Shown here: positions 44,305 to 54,979 of the stretch, piece after piece | Position numbering within the stretch: position 1 is the stretch's first letter | Layout: each line of letters begins with the position of its first letter | Assembly (NCBI GenBank): GCA_039707465.1 | Contig: CM077643.1 | Location: forward strand, 63,676,605 to 63,740,604 | Direction: 5' to 3' | DNA length: 64,000 nt | Source: Rhabdophis nuchalis | Taxonomy: Eukaryota; Chordata; Lepidosauria; Squamata; Natricidae | Notes under the pieces: generated by a model | Told to the model about the DNA's origin: nothing | The model's input: only the letters and a program-made list of their open reading frames with translations | Databases searched by the model: none | Program-made: the position numbers and the translations under genes

Positions 44305-47300
44305 ATAATAATAATAATAATAATAATTTAATTTTATATCCCACTCTCTCTCCCCAAAGGGACTCGAGGCGGGGCACAGGCAAATTAAAACACAAATAAG
44401 ACCACAACAAAATACAAGGTTAAAAATAAATTAAATTGATCCTGCGCTAAAAACCCATAAACTAAATTAAAACAGCCTCTAAAACCCCTTACTTTAAAAG
44501 AGACTACCCAAGGCCGGCCAGGCGAAAAAGATGTGTCTTTAATTTTAAACGGAAGGAGCGGAGGTCCGTAGTTGTCCTAATATCGGGGGGAAGATGACAG
44601 AGTCTAGTGGACGGCACCCGGAGAAGTCCCTCTCTGTGGGAGCGAATCGGCCGTGAGGAGGTATGGGGCAGGATCCGATCCCGCAGGTAACTAGGTCCCG
44701 AGCCATGGAGCGCTTTGAAGATGATAACTAACACCTTGAAGCGCACCCGGAAGACGACAGGTAGCCAGTGCAGCTCGCGCAAGAGCGGTGTTACGTGGGT
44801 GAACCTAGAGGTCCCCATTATTGCTCGCGCGGCTGCGTTCTGGACCAACTGAAGCCTCCGGGTGCACCTCAAGGGGAGCCCCATGTAGAGAGAGTTACAA
44901 TAGTCCAGTCGGGATGTCACGAGCGCATGAGTGACTGTGCGAAGGGCGTCCCGATCCAATAGGGGGCGCAATTGGCGAACCAGGCGAACCTGGTAAAACG
45001 CCCTCCTGGCCACGGCTGTCACATGATCTTCCATGGACAGCCGGGCATCCAGGAGGACGCCCAAATTGCGCACCCCATCCACAGGGGCAAGATGTTCGCC
45101 CCTATGGCCAGCGATGGAATGAGCTGGTTGAATCGGGCAGCCGGAAACCACAGCCACTCGGTCTTGGTCGGGTTGAGCCTGAGTCCGTTACTTCCCATCC
45201 AGATCCGTACGGCTTCCAGGCACTGGCACATCACCGCTACGGCATCGTTGGGGTGGTTTGGGGTAGAAATGTACAGCTGTGTATCATCAGCGTACAGGTG
45301 GTACTCTACCCCAAAACCACGGATGATCTCACCCAGCGGCTTCATGTATGTGTTGAACAGGAGGGGCGAGAGGATCGACCCCTGAGGCACCCCACATGCG
45401 AGGGGTCTCGCGGTCGACCTCTGCCCCCCTGCCAACACAAATTGCGATCGGCCAGAGAGGTAGGAGGAGAACCACCGTAAAACGGTGCCTCCCACCCCCA
45501 ACCCCCCCAGCCGATGCAATAGGATACCATGGTCGATGGTATCGAAAGCCGCCGAGAGGTCTAATAGGACCAGGATGGAGGAACAACCCCCATCTCTGGC
45601 CCTCCAGAGATCATCAACCAACGCGACCAATGCCGTCTCGGTGCTATGCCCAGGCCGAAAGCCGGACTGGCGCGGATCTAGATAATCAACTTCCTCCAGG
45701 TGACGGGGAAACTGTTGTGCCACCACACTCTCAACAACCTTCGCCAAAAAGGGAAGGTTGGAGACTGGACGATAGTTGTTCAGAAGAGCTGGATCCAAAG
45801 AGGGCTTCTTAAGGAGGGGCCTCACCATAGCTTCTTTTAGGGAAGCAGGCAAGGAACCCTCACTTAAGGATGCGTTGACAACCTCTTGGAGCCAGCCTCG
45901 TGTCACCTCCCAGGATGCCAGTACAAGCCAGGAGGGACACGGGTCCAATAAACATGTGGTGGCTCGCAGTCGCCCACGTAGCCTGTCCATATCCTCGGAA
46001 GTAACGGAGTCAAACTCCTCCCAAACAAGATCCGCCTCGTGGCAACCCACTGGGCCATGAATGGGGGCTAGCTCGTTCTGTATCTGAGCGATTTTCTCCT
46101 GCAGATAAATCACAAATTCCTCTGCTCTACCCTGTAGCGGGGCTTCCCGCACCCTCTATTGAAGGAGGGAGCGGGTCACCCTAAACAGGGCGGCAGGGCG
46201 GTTATCTGCGGATGCTATGAGAGTGGCACAATGATGGGCTCTTACCTGTGTCCGGTCAGATTCAGATCGGCTAGACCTCCATCTTCTCTCTAGGCGTCTC
46301 TTGTGGCGTTTCATCACCCTCAGCTCCTCGGTAAACCAAGGAGCCAGGGTGGCTCGCCGCCGCGAGAGAGGCCGCAAGGGCGCGACCCGATCCAAGGCTC
46401 CCGCGGTCGCAGTATTCCATGTGGCCACGAGGTCCTCCATCGGGGCGCGGGTCAGGGGCACAGGAAGTGGCCCAAGCGCCGCCTGGAACCCATCAGGGTC
46501 CATCAGGCGCCTGGGGCGGAACCAGATTGGTGATTTAGGTTCCGCCTCCCCGCGGAGGGGAGTAGCGGTCGGAAAGTCGAGCCGGAGAAGTGAGTGGTCT
46601 GACCATGACAAGGGCGTGATGGCTATATCCCCTATACCCAGATCACTCTTCCATTGGCCAGAGACAAAGATGAGATCTGGTGTATGTCCACCCTCATGGG
46701 TGGGGCCTTGAATTAATTGGGTCAGGTCCATGGCCGTCATGGAAGCCATGAACTCCCGAGCTACCACGGATGATTCGCCCACCGATGGCAGATTAAAGTC
46801 CCCCATGACTAAAAGTCTGGGGGTCTCAACTGCCACCGTAGCGATCACCTCCAGGAGCTCGGGCAGGGCTGCTGCTACATAGCGGGGAGCCAGGTATACA
46901 ACCAGCAAACCCAACTGCCTCCCTAGGCCCCACTTCACGTAGAGGGACTCACAACCGGTGGTCTGTGGCACAATGGTCTCTCTCGGCTCAAGACCTTCCT
47001 TTACTATGACCGCCACCCCACCACCCCTGCCTAGGGCCCGGGGCTGATGAAAAGCGCGGTAACCTGGTGGGCACATTTCAACGAGGGGAAGACCCCCCTC
47101 GTGGCCCAACCAGGTCTCCGCAATTCCTGCCAGGTCCGGCTCCCCCTCTGACACAAGGTCATGAACGAGGGGGGCTTTGTTGACAACGGACCTGGCATTG
47201 CAAAACATCAGCCGCAGGCCCTGGCTCTGTACACCCTGACCACCTAGTCTGCGGGGGTTGTGGCACTTCACCGTTCGTAGCCAACGGTTCTGTGCCCCCA

Positions 47301-47640
47301 ACCGGGAGGATGGGATATGACTCCCCTCGGATCTGCCTCTCCCCATCAGCCTCTCGATGGGAAAGCCCTCTATGGGGACGACCTGTATGTCCCCCCTCTT
47401 AGCGGATCCATCCGCCTCCTCCCGTAATCTGCTGGCTCGGCCCGTCTCAACCTGTCTACACCCTCCCCCCTCCCTGGTACCCCCTAAAATACACAACAAT
47501 TTCCTAACTAAAAAACCCCTGAGGCCGCGCTTCGCCCACCTCTCCGGATTGATAAATCCCTCCTCGAGGCGCGCCCTCGTTAACGAGGAGGGCCAAACCT
47601 GCGAGAGCGGGGACTCTCGCAGAAGCATAAGATCTGCCAT
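44305..47640 (-). mobile_element. L2-clade LINE, nearly full length
   Basis: A second large L2, on the minus strand. The 3' tail is (AAT)n at 44305-44328, the 3' UTR ends near 44503, and ORF2 runs from there to about 47250. The 5' leader aligns with that of the + strand copy at 10107 and extends further, to about 47640, with a 'cctcgaggaggg' stem region. Its 5' 900 bp (46741-47640) belong to the 1287-bp segment that is duplicated at 49823-51109. The 5' limit is approximate. Confidence 0.9.
44504..47634 (-). pseudogene. L2 ORF2 with one nonsense codon, one frameshift and small deletions
   Basis: Endonuclease landmarks are CNARSVVNKAPLVHDL, AETWLGHEGG and LLVMGDFNLPSVG. RT landmarks are [30 protein letters not shown] and YADDTQLYI. 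The frame is broken by TAG at 46156-46158, where the + strand copy has CAG. A frameshift lies near 45100, where SLAIG is followed by a shifted frame that resumes as [17 protein letters not shown]. About 25 codons near the C-terminus are missing relative to the 10075 copy, so LLRVPSTRLCHLPPD replaces the longer [15 protein letters not shown] segment. The frame upstream of CNARS stays open to 47730, but that part may be leader. Confidence 0.9.
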
Positions 47641-48027
47641 AGAGTACATAATCATAATTATAGTACATATCTTATATTCCAAAGAGTCAAATTGGGGAAG
47701 ATCAAATTCAGAGTGCAATATTTGACTCAATATCTAAGAACTCCACAGTAAAACCATAAAATGATCTCTCTTCTTTCTATTTACATTCAGACAATGAATG
47801 CAATGTACAACGACCTTGTCCTTGGATTTCCACCTGTCCCCAAACCCAGATCACAGTCTGAGTGATTGGCAACCCATTCACACTTATGACTTGTTTTCAA
47901 GCATTCTATGATCATGTGATTGCCATTTGCAATCTTCCCTGCTGGCTTCCCCAGAAAGACATTTGGGAAGTGGGCAAGGAAGGTCATAAGTCACTTAGGT
48001 ATGCCTCCCCCATTCTTGGTGCTCGTG
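46741..48027. repeat. direct duplication, copy A (1287 bp)
   Basis: This segment recurs at 49823-51109 with a constant offset of 3082 bp and no difference that I could find in the lines compared. It holds the L2 endonuclease N-terminal region and leader (46741-47640) and about 390 bp of flank. The left limit is at GGAAGCCATG. The right limit is GCTCGTG, after which an LTR begins at 48028. Confidence 0.95.
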
Positions 48028-48392
48028 TGTCAGGCCTGCTTCTTCGTTGACTCAGGAAAGACCACACTTAGACATTTTTTTGAAATGTTAAAGGCTTCTT
48101 TTACTAAGTTACGATAGCGTACAGACCAAGTAAAGCTGAGAATGATTAGTTTAGGCGCGAACAGAAAGTATTAAGCTTAAGCCCAACCCAATCCCCAAAC
48201 CCCCCCTATGCATTGTCCAATATGCTTCCATCTCCAACATCAGGTGGGCAGGTCTTCACCATCCTGGAATGCAGGTCCGTTACACAGGAGATAACACGAA
48301 CAGCAACATTGTCCACCAGCAGAACACACTCATCCCAAACCCCCACCCTCCCCGTTTCCATGACAGCGAAGCAGGAACTCGCGAGACTGACA
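48028..48392 (-). repeat. Ty3/Gypsy LTR (3' LTR)
   Basis: The 365-bp segment begins TGTCAG and ends CTGACA, a 6-bp inverted terminal match typical of LTRs. On the minus strand it follows the pol stop codon and a purine-rich GGAGGAGGTCCGGA, a candidate polypurine tract. No matching second LTR is present in the window. The LTR end coincides exactly with the end of duplication copy A. Confidence 0.78.
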
Positions 48393-49630
48393 TCCGGACC
48401 TCCTCCAGGAACAGCGGGAAATATAGGGCAGCAATAGGCACACGAGAGGCTAAACCTGAAAAACAAGAAAGGAGAGACAAAACAACAGAGAGGAGAAGGA
48501 AAAAAGAGTCAGGGTTTGTGTGGATATTTGGCATAAAACTGGCGTACCAGTTTAGGAGCTTTGAGATGCTCTTTATCCACCCATTCGTTATGAGAAGGGG
48601 GAAAATCTTTCCACATGACCAGGAACTGTGTTTTATTTCTGCGGATTCTGGAGTCCAAAATGTCCCGGACCTCATAATGCTGATGACCATCAACCATGGT
48701 AGGTGCAGGAGTAGCAGGTAATCTTTTGCGAAGATGGGAGGTACGAGCAGGCTTCAGTAAATGAACATGGAATACAGGGTACAGTCGTCGGTAGGTCTTG
48801 GGGAGATCCAAACGGACCGACACAGAGCTGATAATTTTTGTGATCGTGAAAGGACCAACAAATTTGGGACCCAGCTTCTTGCATTTTTGGGGACTATCCA
48901 AATTTTTGGTAGACACATAAACCTGATCACCAACTTTGTAGGATGGAGGTACTGCCCGTTTCCTGTCAGCGTACAACTTGTGCGAATCATGGGCATCATT
49001 CAAAGTTTTTCGGAGAACCGGCCAAACAGAGGACAGTCTAGAGGACCAGTCAGCTAAAGAGGGAACTGTCGTCGAGTCGTGAGGCAGTTCGGGAATGGGT
49101 ACAAAGTCCTGTCCGTAGATGATTTTAAAGGGGGTCATATTCGTACTAGAGTGAACAGAGTTATTATACGCCACCTCGGCATGTACGAGAAGATCAGCCC
49201 AATCATCTTGTTGAAAATTAATAAAACAACGTAAGTACTGTTCGAGAACGGAATTAACCCTTTCACAAGATCCATTCGTCTGAGGGTGGTAGGCGGAGCT
49301 TAAGCTCTGGGCGGAGCCAATCAGTCTCAAAAACTCCTTCCAAAAATGGGAAGTAAATTGTGTTCCTCTATCGGAGATGATGCGTTGCGGGACGCCATGA
49401 GAACGATAGATATGAGAAACGAACAGGCGGGCTAGAGTTTTAGAAGAAGGAATTTTAGTACAGGGGACAAAATGAACTTGTTTAGAAAAGAGATCGGTAA
49501 CTACCCAGATAACGGTATAACCCTGACTGGGTGGAAGATCAACTATAAAGTCCATTGAAATTTCCTTCCAAGGCCTTTCCGGCGCAGCTACAGACTGGAG
49601 AAGACCCTGAGGCAGTTTAGCAAGTCGGCG
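48028..49630 (-). mobile_element. partial Ty3/Gypsy chromovirus-type element (integrase to 3' LTR)
   Basis: It contains, on the minus strand, the integrase catalytic core, the integrase C-terminal region, a chromodomain, a short non-coding stretch and the 3' LTR. Gag, protease, reverse transcriptase, RNase H, the integrase zinc-binding segment and the 5' LTR are absent. The copy is therefore a 3' fragment. The coding part is intact and open, which suggests recent arrival. The boundary near 49630 is set where homology to integrase ends and is approximate. Confidence 0.85.
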
Positions 49631-50812
49631 GGGGTTAATGGGGTTGGCTTCCCTTCCAGCCTGAGGGGGGGGTGCTCTCCTGCTTTGCCTGGCAGAAGCT
49701 GTCTCTCTCCGTAATTCCCTGCCGGCTTGAGGAGGGGGGGAGGGTGTTGAAACCCTGCTTCGCCCCCCCGGAGCTGCCTGTGAACCTCTTGCCTGTTGGC
49801 GTTCCGCCTCCCTCCCCCAGAGGGAAGCCATGAACTCCCGAGCTACCACGGATGATTCGCCCACCGATGGCAGATTAAAGTCCCCCATGACTAAAAGTCT
49901 GGGGGTCTCAACTGCCACCGTAGCGATCACCTCCAGGAGCTCGGGCAGGGCTGCTGCTACATAGCGGGGAGCCAGGTATACAACCAGCAAACCCAACTGC
50001 CTCCCTAGGCCCCACTTCACGTAGAGGGACTCACAACCGGTGGTCTGTGGCACAATGGTCTCTCTCGGCTCAAGACCTTCCTTTACTATGACCGCCACCC
50101 CACCACCCCTGCCTAGGGCCCGGGGCTGATGAAAAGCGCGGTAACCTGGTGGGCACATTTCAACGAGGGGAAGACCCCCCTCGTGGCCCAACCAGGTCTC
50201 CGCAATTCCTGCCAGGTCCGGCTCCCCCTCTGACACAAGGTCATGAACGAGGGGGGCTTTGTTGACAACGGACCTGGCATTGCAAAACATCAGCCGCAGG
50301 CCCTGGCTCTGTACACCCTGACCACCTAGTCTGCGGGGGTTGTGGCACTTCACCGTTCGTAGCCAACGGTTCTGTGCCCCCAACCGGGAGGATGGGATAT
50401 GACTCCCCTCGGATCTGCCTCTCCCCATCAGCCTCTCGATGGGAAAGCCCTCTATGGGGACGACCTGTATGTCCCCCCTCTTAGCGGATCCATCCGCCTC
50501 CTCCCGTAATCTGCTGGCTCGGCCCGTCTCAACCTGTCTACACCCTCCCCCCTCCCTGGTACCCCCTAAAATACACAACAATTTCCTAACTAAAAAACCC
50601 CTGAGGCCGCGCTTCGCCCACCTCTCCGGATTGATAAATCCCTCCTCGAGGCGCGCCCTCGTTAACGAGGAGGGCCAAACCTGCGAGAGCGGGGACTCTC
50701 GCAGAAGCATAAGATCTGCCATAGAGTACATAATCATAATTATAGTACATATCTTATATTCCAAAGAGTCAAATTGGGGAAGATCAAATTCAGAGTGCAA
50801 TATTTGACTCAA
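48509..50812 (-). CDS. chimeric open frame: L2 endonuclease N-part fused to Gypsy integrase-chromodomain (767 codons)
   Basis: This uninterrupted frame starts in duplication copy B and ends at TGA 48509-48511. Residues about 1-330 are the L2 leader and the first half of its endonuclease (CNARSVVNKAP, AETWLGHEGG, LLVMGDFNLP). Residues about 331-400 are a linker with two PPPQAGRE motifs. From about 400 comes a Gypsy integrase core: SMDFIVDLPPSQGYTVIW, IISDRGTQFTSHFW and AYHPQTNGSCERVN supply the D, D and E positions. Near the end is a chromodomain (HYEVRDILDSRI, FLVMWKDFPPSHNEWV). The L2 endonuclease is cut before its last catalytic residues. I see no promoter. It is most likely an accidental fusion; function is unproven. 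Confidence 0.7.
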   Translation of the reverse strand: MSQILHSEFDLPQFDSLEYKICTIIMIMYSMADLMLLRESPLSQVWPSSLTRARLEEGFINPERWAKRGLRGFLVRKLLCILGGTREGGGCRQVETGRASRLREEADGSAKRGDIQVVPIEGFPIERLMGRGRSEGSHIPSSRLGAQNRWLRTVKCHNPRRLGGQGVQSQGLRLMFCNARSVVNKAPLVHDLVSEGEPDLAGIAETWLGHEGGLPLVEMCPPGYRAFHQPRALGRGGGVAVIVKEGLEPRETIVPQTTGCESLYVKWGLGRQLGLLVVYLAPRYVAAALPELLEVIATVAVETPRLLVMGDFNLPSVGESSVVAREFMASLWGREAERQQARGSQAAPGGRSRVSTPSPPPQAGRELRRETASARQSRRAPPPQAGREANPINPRRLAKLPQGLLQSVAAPERPWKEISMDFIVDLPPSQGYTVIWVVTDLFSKQVHFVPCTKIPSSKTLARLFVSHIYRSHGVPQRIISDRGTQFTSHFWKEFLRLIGSAQSLSSAYHPQTNGSCERVNSVLEQYLRCFINFQQDDWADLLVHAEVAYNNSVHSSTNMTPFKIIYGQDFVPIPELPHDSTTVPSLADWSSRLSSVWPVLRKTLNDAHDSHKLYADRKRAVPPSYKVGDQVYVSTKNLDSPQKCKKLGPKFVGPFTITKIISSVSVRLDLPKTYRRLYPVFHVHLLKPARTSHLRKRLPATPAPTMVDGHQHYEVRDILDSRIRRNKTQFLVMWKDFPPSHNEWVDKEHLKAPKLVRQFYAKYPHKP
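49631..49822. other. GC-rich filler between Gypsy fragment and duplication copy B
   Basis: This 190-bp block is neither clear integrase nor part of the duplication. On the minus strand it encodes two imperfect PPPQAGRE-containing repeats. Near its Gypsy side it has an INPRRLA-like segment that resembles HNPRRLG of the L2 leader, so it may derive from another L2 subfamily. The origin is uncertain. Confidence 0.5.
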
Positions 50813-51109
50813 TATCTAAGAACTCCACAGTAAAACCATAAAATGATCTCTCTTCTTTCTATTTACATTCAGACAATGAATGCAATGTACAACGACCTTG
50901 TCCTTGGATTTCCACCTGTCCCCAAACCCAGATCACAGTCTGAGTGATTGGCAACCCATTCACACTTATGACTTGTTTTCAAGCATTCTATGATCATGTG
51001 ATTGCCATTTGCAATCTTCCCTGCTGGCTTCCCCAGAAAGACATTTGGGAAGTGGGCAAGGAAGGTCATAAGTCACTTAGGTATGCCTCCCCCATTCTTG
51101 GTGCTCGTG
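49823..51109. repeat. direct duplication, copy B (1287 bp)
   Basis: This is the second copy of 46741-48027, in the same orientation. Its left end at GGAAGCC joins the GC-rich filler. Its right end GCTCGTG continues into CCATGCC, probably the original flank. It carries the L2 5' part on the minus strand (to about 50722), so this fragment has no L2 reverse transcriptase attached. Confidence 0.95.
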
Positions 51110-51475
51110 CCATGCCATTGCACATCCTCAGGCACCTCTGTGACACTCAACATGCCTTCTTTACACATCCTCCCCAACCTGCACTGCTCCTTCATGCGCA
51201 CCAATCCCCACAGCACAACACTCCCAGTGTGCATTGCCTCTGGCACATACCTTTATGCCTCTTCCTCAATCCATGCGATGCTTCTCATGCAGTCCCTTGC
51301 CTCCCCAACCTCTGCAGTGCCTCTCATGAATTCCCTTTCACCCTTGTGCACCCTACCGTACCCTCACTGATGCTGCATCTCTGGTGCATCCTCCCTAGCA
51401 TAACCCTGGGGCATCCTCCCTAGCGTAGCCCTGCTGCACCTCTAATGAACCCTCACCAACACTCTGCCTTATGGA
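51110..51475. repeat. degenerate C-rich minisatellite-like region
   Basis: Imperfect repeats of CATCCTCCCTAGC and CCTC/GCACC motifs occur, clearest at 51388-51440 where a unit of about 30 bp is repeated. Overlapping frames here are products of this repetition. It lies between MITE-like sequence in copy B and the MITE end at 51575. Confidence 0.55.
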
Positions 51476-51574
51476 TGCACCTGCCTGCAGACCTGAAACT
51501 TGTAATACATTTAGATCTGCAGTTCATTTTTAATGATTCTAATAGTATAAAAGCACTGAGTTCTTCACCAGCAA

Positions 51575-51686
51575 CAAAGACTGCAGGAATTGCCATCACT
51601 GAGCAATGTAATTGGGCTTCATGACCACATTGCTTAGCAACAGAAATTCTGGTCCCAATTGCCCTTGTAAATTGAAGATTATCTGT
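51575..51686. mobile_element. right end of a 'TAGTCCTCGACTTA' MITE
   Basis: It has 'ttgcttagcaacagaaattc', 'tggtcccaattgcccttgta' and 'aattgaagattatctgta', corresponding to the family's right terminus. The matching left half is probably the flank part of copies A and B (about 47830-48027 and 50912-51109), which carries 'catgtgattgccatttgcaa' and 'ctgctggcttcccc'. Confidence 0.6.
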
Positions 51687-52867
51687 ATAGGCCAGATCAG
51701 GAAATAGACTCCACAGAATGACTGGCACTTTATTTTTACAGGTTAGAATTACCAAATCTTGAAAGTCTTGACAGCATCTTTCCTCCCTCCCTTCTCTTAC
51801 TCAGGCGGAACTGATCTGAATTTCCTTTTAATATTTTCTTCCTGTCCTGGATTTAAATCATGTTTTTCCAACTGCAGTCACATAGTTTTTCCAAGATTAT
51901 ATCTGTGAGTCTCTACAATTTCTGAAGAAAGAATGATACCTATAACTTCCTGGTCCAATTGACTGAGCTTGGGTTTATTTTTATATTTTAAATATATACA
52001 GTGTGTACCAAGGTCCAGTAGAGTGGACCAATCACAATATTTTATTTATTAATGTTGTTAGTGCACTAGGAATGTTCAGACGTGATGCATCAAAGCAGTA
52101 TGCTAGAATAAAGTGGCAAGCAACTCAAACATTTAATGTAATATGGTATATATAATAATTCAATTTCTTTTGTGCCTGACTTTTGGAACAATCTGTATAT
52201 ATTTAAGCTATTGAATCAGATGAGCCAACTACTTTTATAGGCACTTTTCTTATTTCCATTCTAATTAATGGATTTGTTGTTTAAACTTACCACTGGTATC
52301 CACAAGGAGGCAAATGATAATGTGTGTGATGACATTATACTATTGCTAGGACTTATGTACTTGCATTAGAAATTTGGATGCAAATAAATGTATCATATGA
52401 TGATGTCATTGTATATCTGTCATCAGTTTGGCATCAGTTTGCTTTAGATTCTCCAGAAAAAAAATATTGCATTTGGGAAATGATATATTAAGCATTTTTC
52501 TTGTGTGTAAAATATTTGGAATAAATATTGTTACAAGATAAAATTGATATGACTTAAACATTTGTTTTAGAGATAAATTTCACTAATTTTTGTTACTTTG
52601 CTTAGATTTAGTTTTCAGTTAGATTTGTATGCAACCATTGCACTATGTGTGAGCAAGGACATGAGCAACAATGTTTTGTTGGAAGGACTAACAGAATTGA
52701 AGCTTTCATGAACCGGAGGCACAAAATACCTTTCTCAGATGGCAGTATTATAGAAAATGCTGAAAGGAACAGAGTAAAATTGAGGCGTACTTACAGTATA
52801 GAAAGCAAGAACTGGGATAAACTAAAAACATCTATAAACTGTTTTTTCCCCCATCTCTTTTCTTCAG
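51687..52867. other. intron and splice acceptor region
   Basis: This is AT-rich intron ending in a strong pyrimidine tract (TTTTTTCCCCCATCTC...TTCTTCAG, 52842-52867). The 109-codon frame at 52645-52974 overlaps the exon in the same frame. Its upstream part (52645-52867) is intronic. Confidence 0.55.
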
Positions 52868-52966
52868 ATGACAGAATCTGTTCTCCACCATTTATGGAAT
52901 TAACAAATGCATGTGGAGAAGACACCTTGAAGCAAATAGAAAAAAATGGAATTGCATTCCCATTCA
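52868..52966 (+). CDS. ITPK1: ITPK1 internal coding exon (about residues 122-154)
   Basis: The exon is 99 bp. It opens with AT, completing the Asp codon begun at 20207, and closes with A, the first base of the Ile codon completed at 54980. The donor is GTATGT at 52967. The translation reads (D)DRICSPPFMELTNACGED...NGIAFPF, matching human residues 122-154. This is the start of the ATP-grasp core region. Relative to human (TSLCGDDTMRLLEKNGLTFPF) the middle is the least conserved part of the exons seen here. The frame is intact. Confidence 0.96.
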
Positions 52967-53814
52967 GTATGTGAACAGTTTTTATATTTTAATTAACAGT
53001 AAAGTTGTAAAGCATTTCCTCCACTACCGCTGAAATCAATGCAATTTAGCTAAGTACTCTTGGGGGGGGAGGGGACTTGCACAGGAGATAACTTGTGGCT
53101 GGATAGCTTGTAGCGTACATACATGCTGAATTAGGCACACTTGCTCCAAAAGTACACAAGATAAATAATATAAAAAATATAAAATGATATGCTTTCATTC
53201 TATTAAAATTATTAAAAATAATCTGTGGATCTAACTGTACCCTATTTTAGTTCTTTTATCTTTGAATATACAGTATTTTCTCATGGTGACAATGAAAGAT
53301 GTCTTATTCATATGTTAAGAATCTTACGAGATTAAGTCAGAGTTTCATCTGATCCACTATCCATCATAACTAGAGGCCAAACAAATACTTTCCTCAAATC
53401 TTTAAACAGAAGATGAGGACAATACAGCTTTCTGCAACAATCAGAATTCAATAGCTAATGTTTTCTTCCGTGATCCACCTTTAAAAATCTGTAAAGGTTA
53501 TATGTGCGTATCATGCATAAAGTCCTTCTGTAGTATAGTATGTTATTTTCTCTTTTTCATTTTCTCTGTCATTGCTATTTTGGAGATGAATTATCAGAGT
53601 TATTTTGGAAGTGTCTGCCTTTATTTCAATATGCATAATGTTGATATTGGTTTACTAGAAAAAGGCCATACTACCCATTTAAAACTAGAGAGTAATGTTT
53701 TGGCACATTGAGAACTACTTTTTGCATTTTTAACTATGCTATACTAACATAAATCTTAGATGTACTATTATCTTATGATTATATTACTTAGTTGTTTATA
53801 TGTATACTGAGAGC
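52967..53814. other. intron, nothing recognised
   Basis: This is AT-rich intron with a G-run near 53061-53075 and no nameable repeat. Confidence 0.5.
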
Positions 53815-53925
53815 TTATGCACCAGAGACAAACTCCTTGTGTGTCCAATCACACTTAGCCAATAAACTATTCTATCCTTATCCCTATCCCTATCCAATCC
53901 TATTATAGTACTGTATATCTATTAT
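53815..53925 (+). mobile_element. retroposon 3' end with CTATCC-type tail
   Basis: The segment 'ctccttgtgtgtccaatcac' with 'acttagccaataaactattc' ends in tandem TATCC/CTATCC units at 53868-53905. The layout is that of a truncated LINE or SINE 3' end with a short-repeat tail. The family is not certain. Confidence 0.5.
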
Positions 53926-54979
53926 AGTATATTAAATGTACTATTGTACATTAATGTAAGTTAGTTCTCTAGGCAAGTTAATAATATGCAACATCAATAT
54001 ATTGAACTATAGAACAATGAAAGTATTCATTTTAAATTGGGAATCTTTAGGCTATCAATCATTTAAATGGCTCTAGTAATGTGAATAGATCTTAAGGATT
54101 AAATGAGGCAAATTCCTCTAGCAGTGCTCTTCTGTATTTCAGATGCCACTCTCCGAAAAGCCATCCCTTTTCATTTTGCTTTATTTGGAAATAACTTTTT
54201 AAACGAATAACAAGTGCATTAATGTTCCAATAGAATTAGCATAGCTATCAAAGAGTTAACCCATCTATTCATTTAAAAAGTTCAAGAACTTCCAACGGTT
54301 TGTCACTGAATTATAGTGGCAAGCTCTTGAAGGAGAAATAATGGCTGCATATAGTACAGTGCAGTGTAGCAGCTAAAGTGATGCACTAATTGGGAACATT
54401 CAAATTCAAGTCCCCAGCTTAACTAAGACATTTACTGTATTATGTCTAGTTAGTTTCCATCACTCACACAAGTCAATCTGACAGTGTAATTGTGGGAATA
54501 AGATTAGAGAAGATCCCTATGTAAACTGCTTCCATCTCTTAGAGTGTTTGGTTATGTTAAACTGTTTGTGGTCTTCAACTCTCAGAATTTCACAACTAGC
54601 ATGCTTGAAATTCACACTTCTTAAATTTGATGCAAATTTGAAAAACACTATTTTAGAGGAAAGACAGGAATATAAATACAATTGAAGAAATAATGGAAAG
54701 TGCTGGTGTCAGACTCCATCCATGGACCCTAGATTATCCATTCCTTTTGAGAACTTGCTTCTCTTCTCCAATGCCATCCTGGATAATCCAAGAGTTGAAG
54801 TATCAGCACCTCTGAAAACACCAGATAAGAGAATGCAGGTTTCAAGGGAAGGGTAGCAATAGGGCGAATATCATTCAGTTGGGTGGATTCACTAAATCAA
54901 TAGAGTTAGTTAGAAATGATACTGAAGTGCTCTGTGTATATTTTGTACTGACTCACAATTTTTTTTTTTATTATTGAAG
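53926..54979. other. intron with possible SINE and MITE relics
   Basis: A tRNA-like head around 54365-54415 (GTAGCAGCTAAAGTGATGCA and a later 'caaattcaagtcccc') could be an old SINE. A segment around 54555-54655 resembles a decayed hAT MITE of the kind at 61580. Neither is strong enough for its own entry. It ends in T-rich sequence and AG at 54978-54979. Confidence 0.4.

Noticed and set aside
52645..52867. Upstream extension of the exon frame to a Met at 52645
   Set aside because: The strong pyrimidine tract and CAG at 52865-52867 and the exact protein match only from DRICSPP show that this part is intron.
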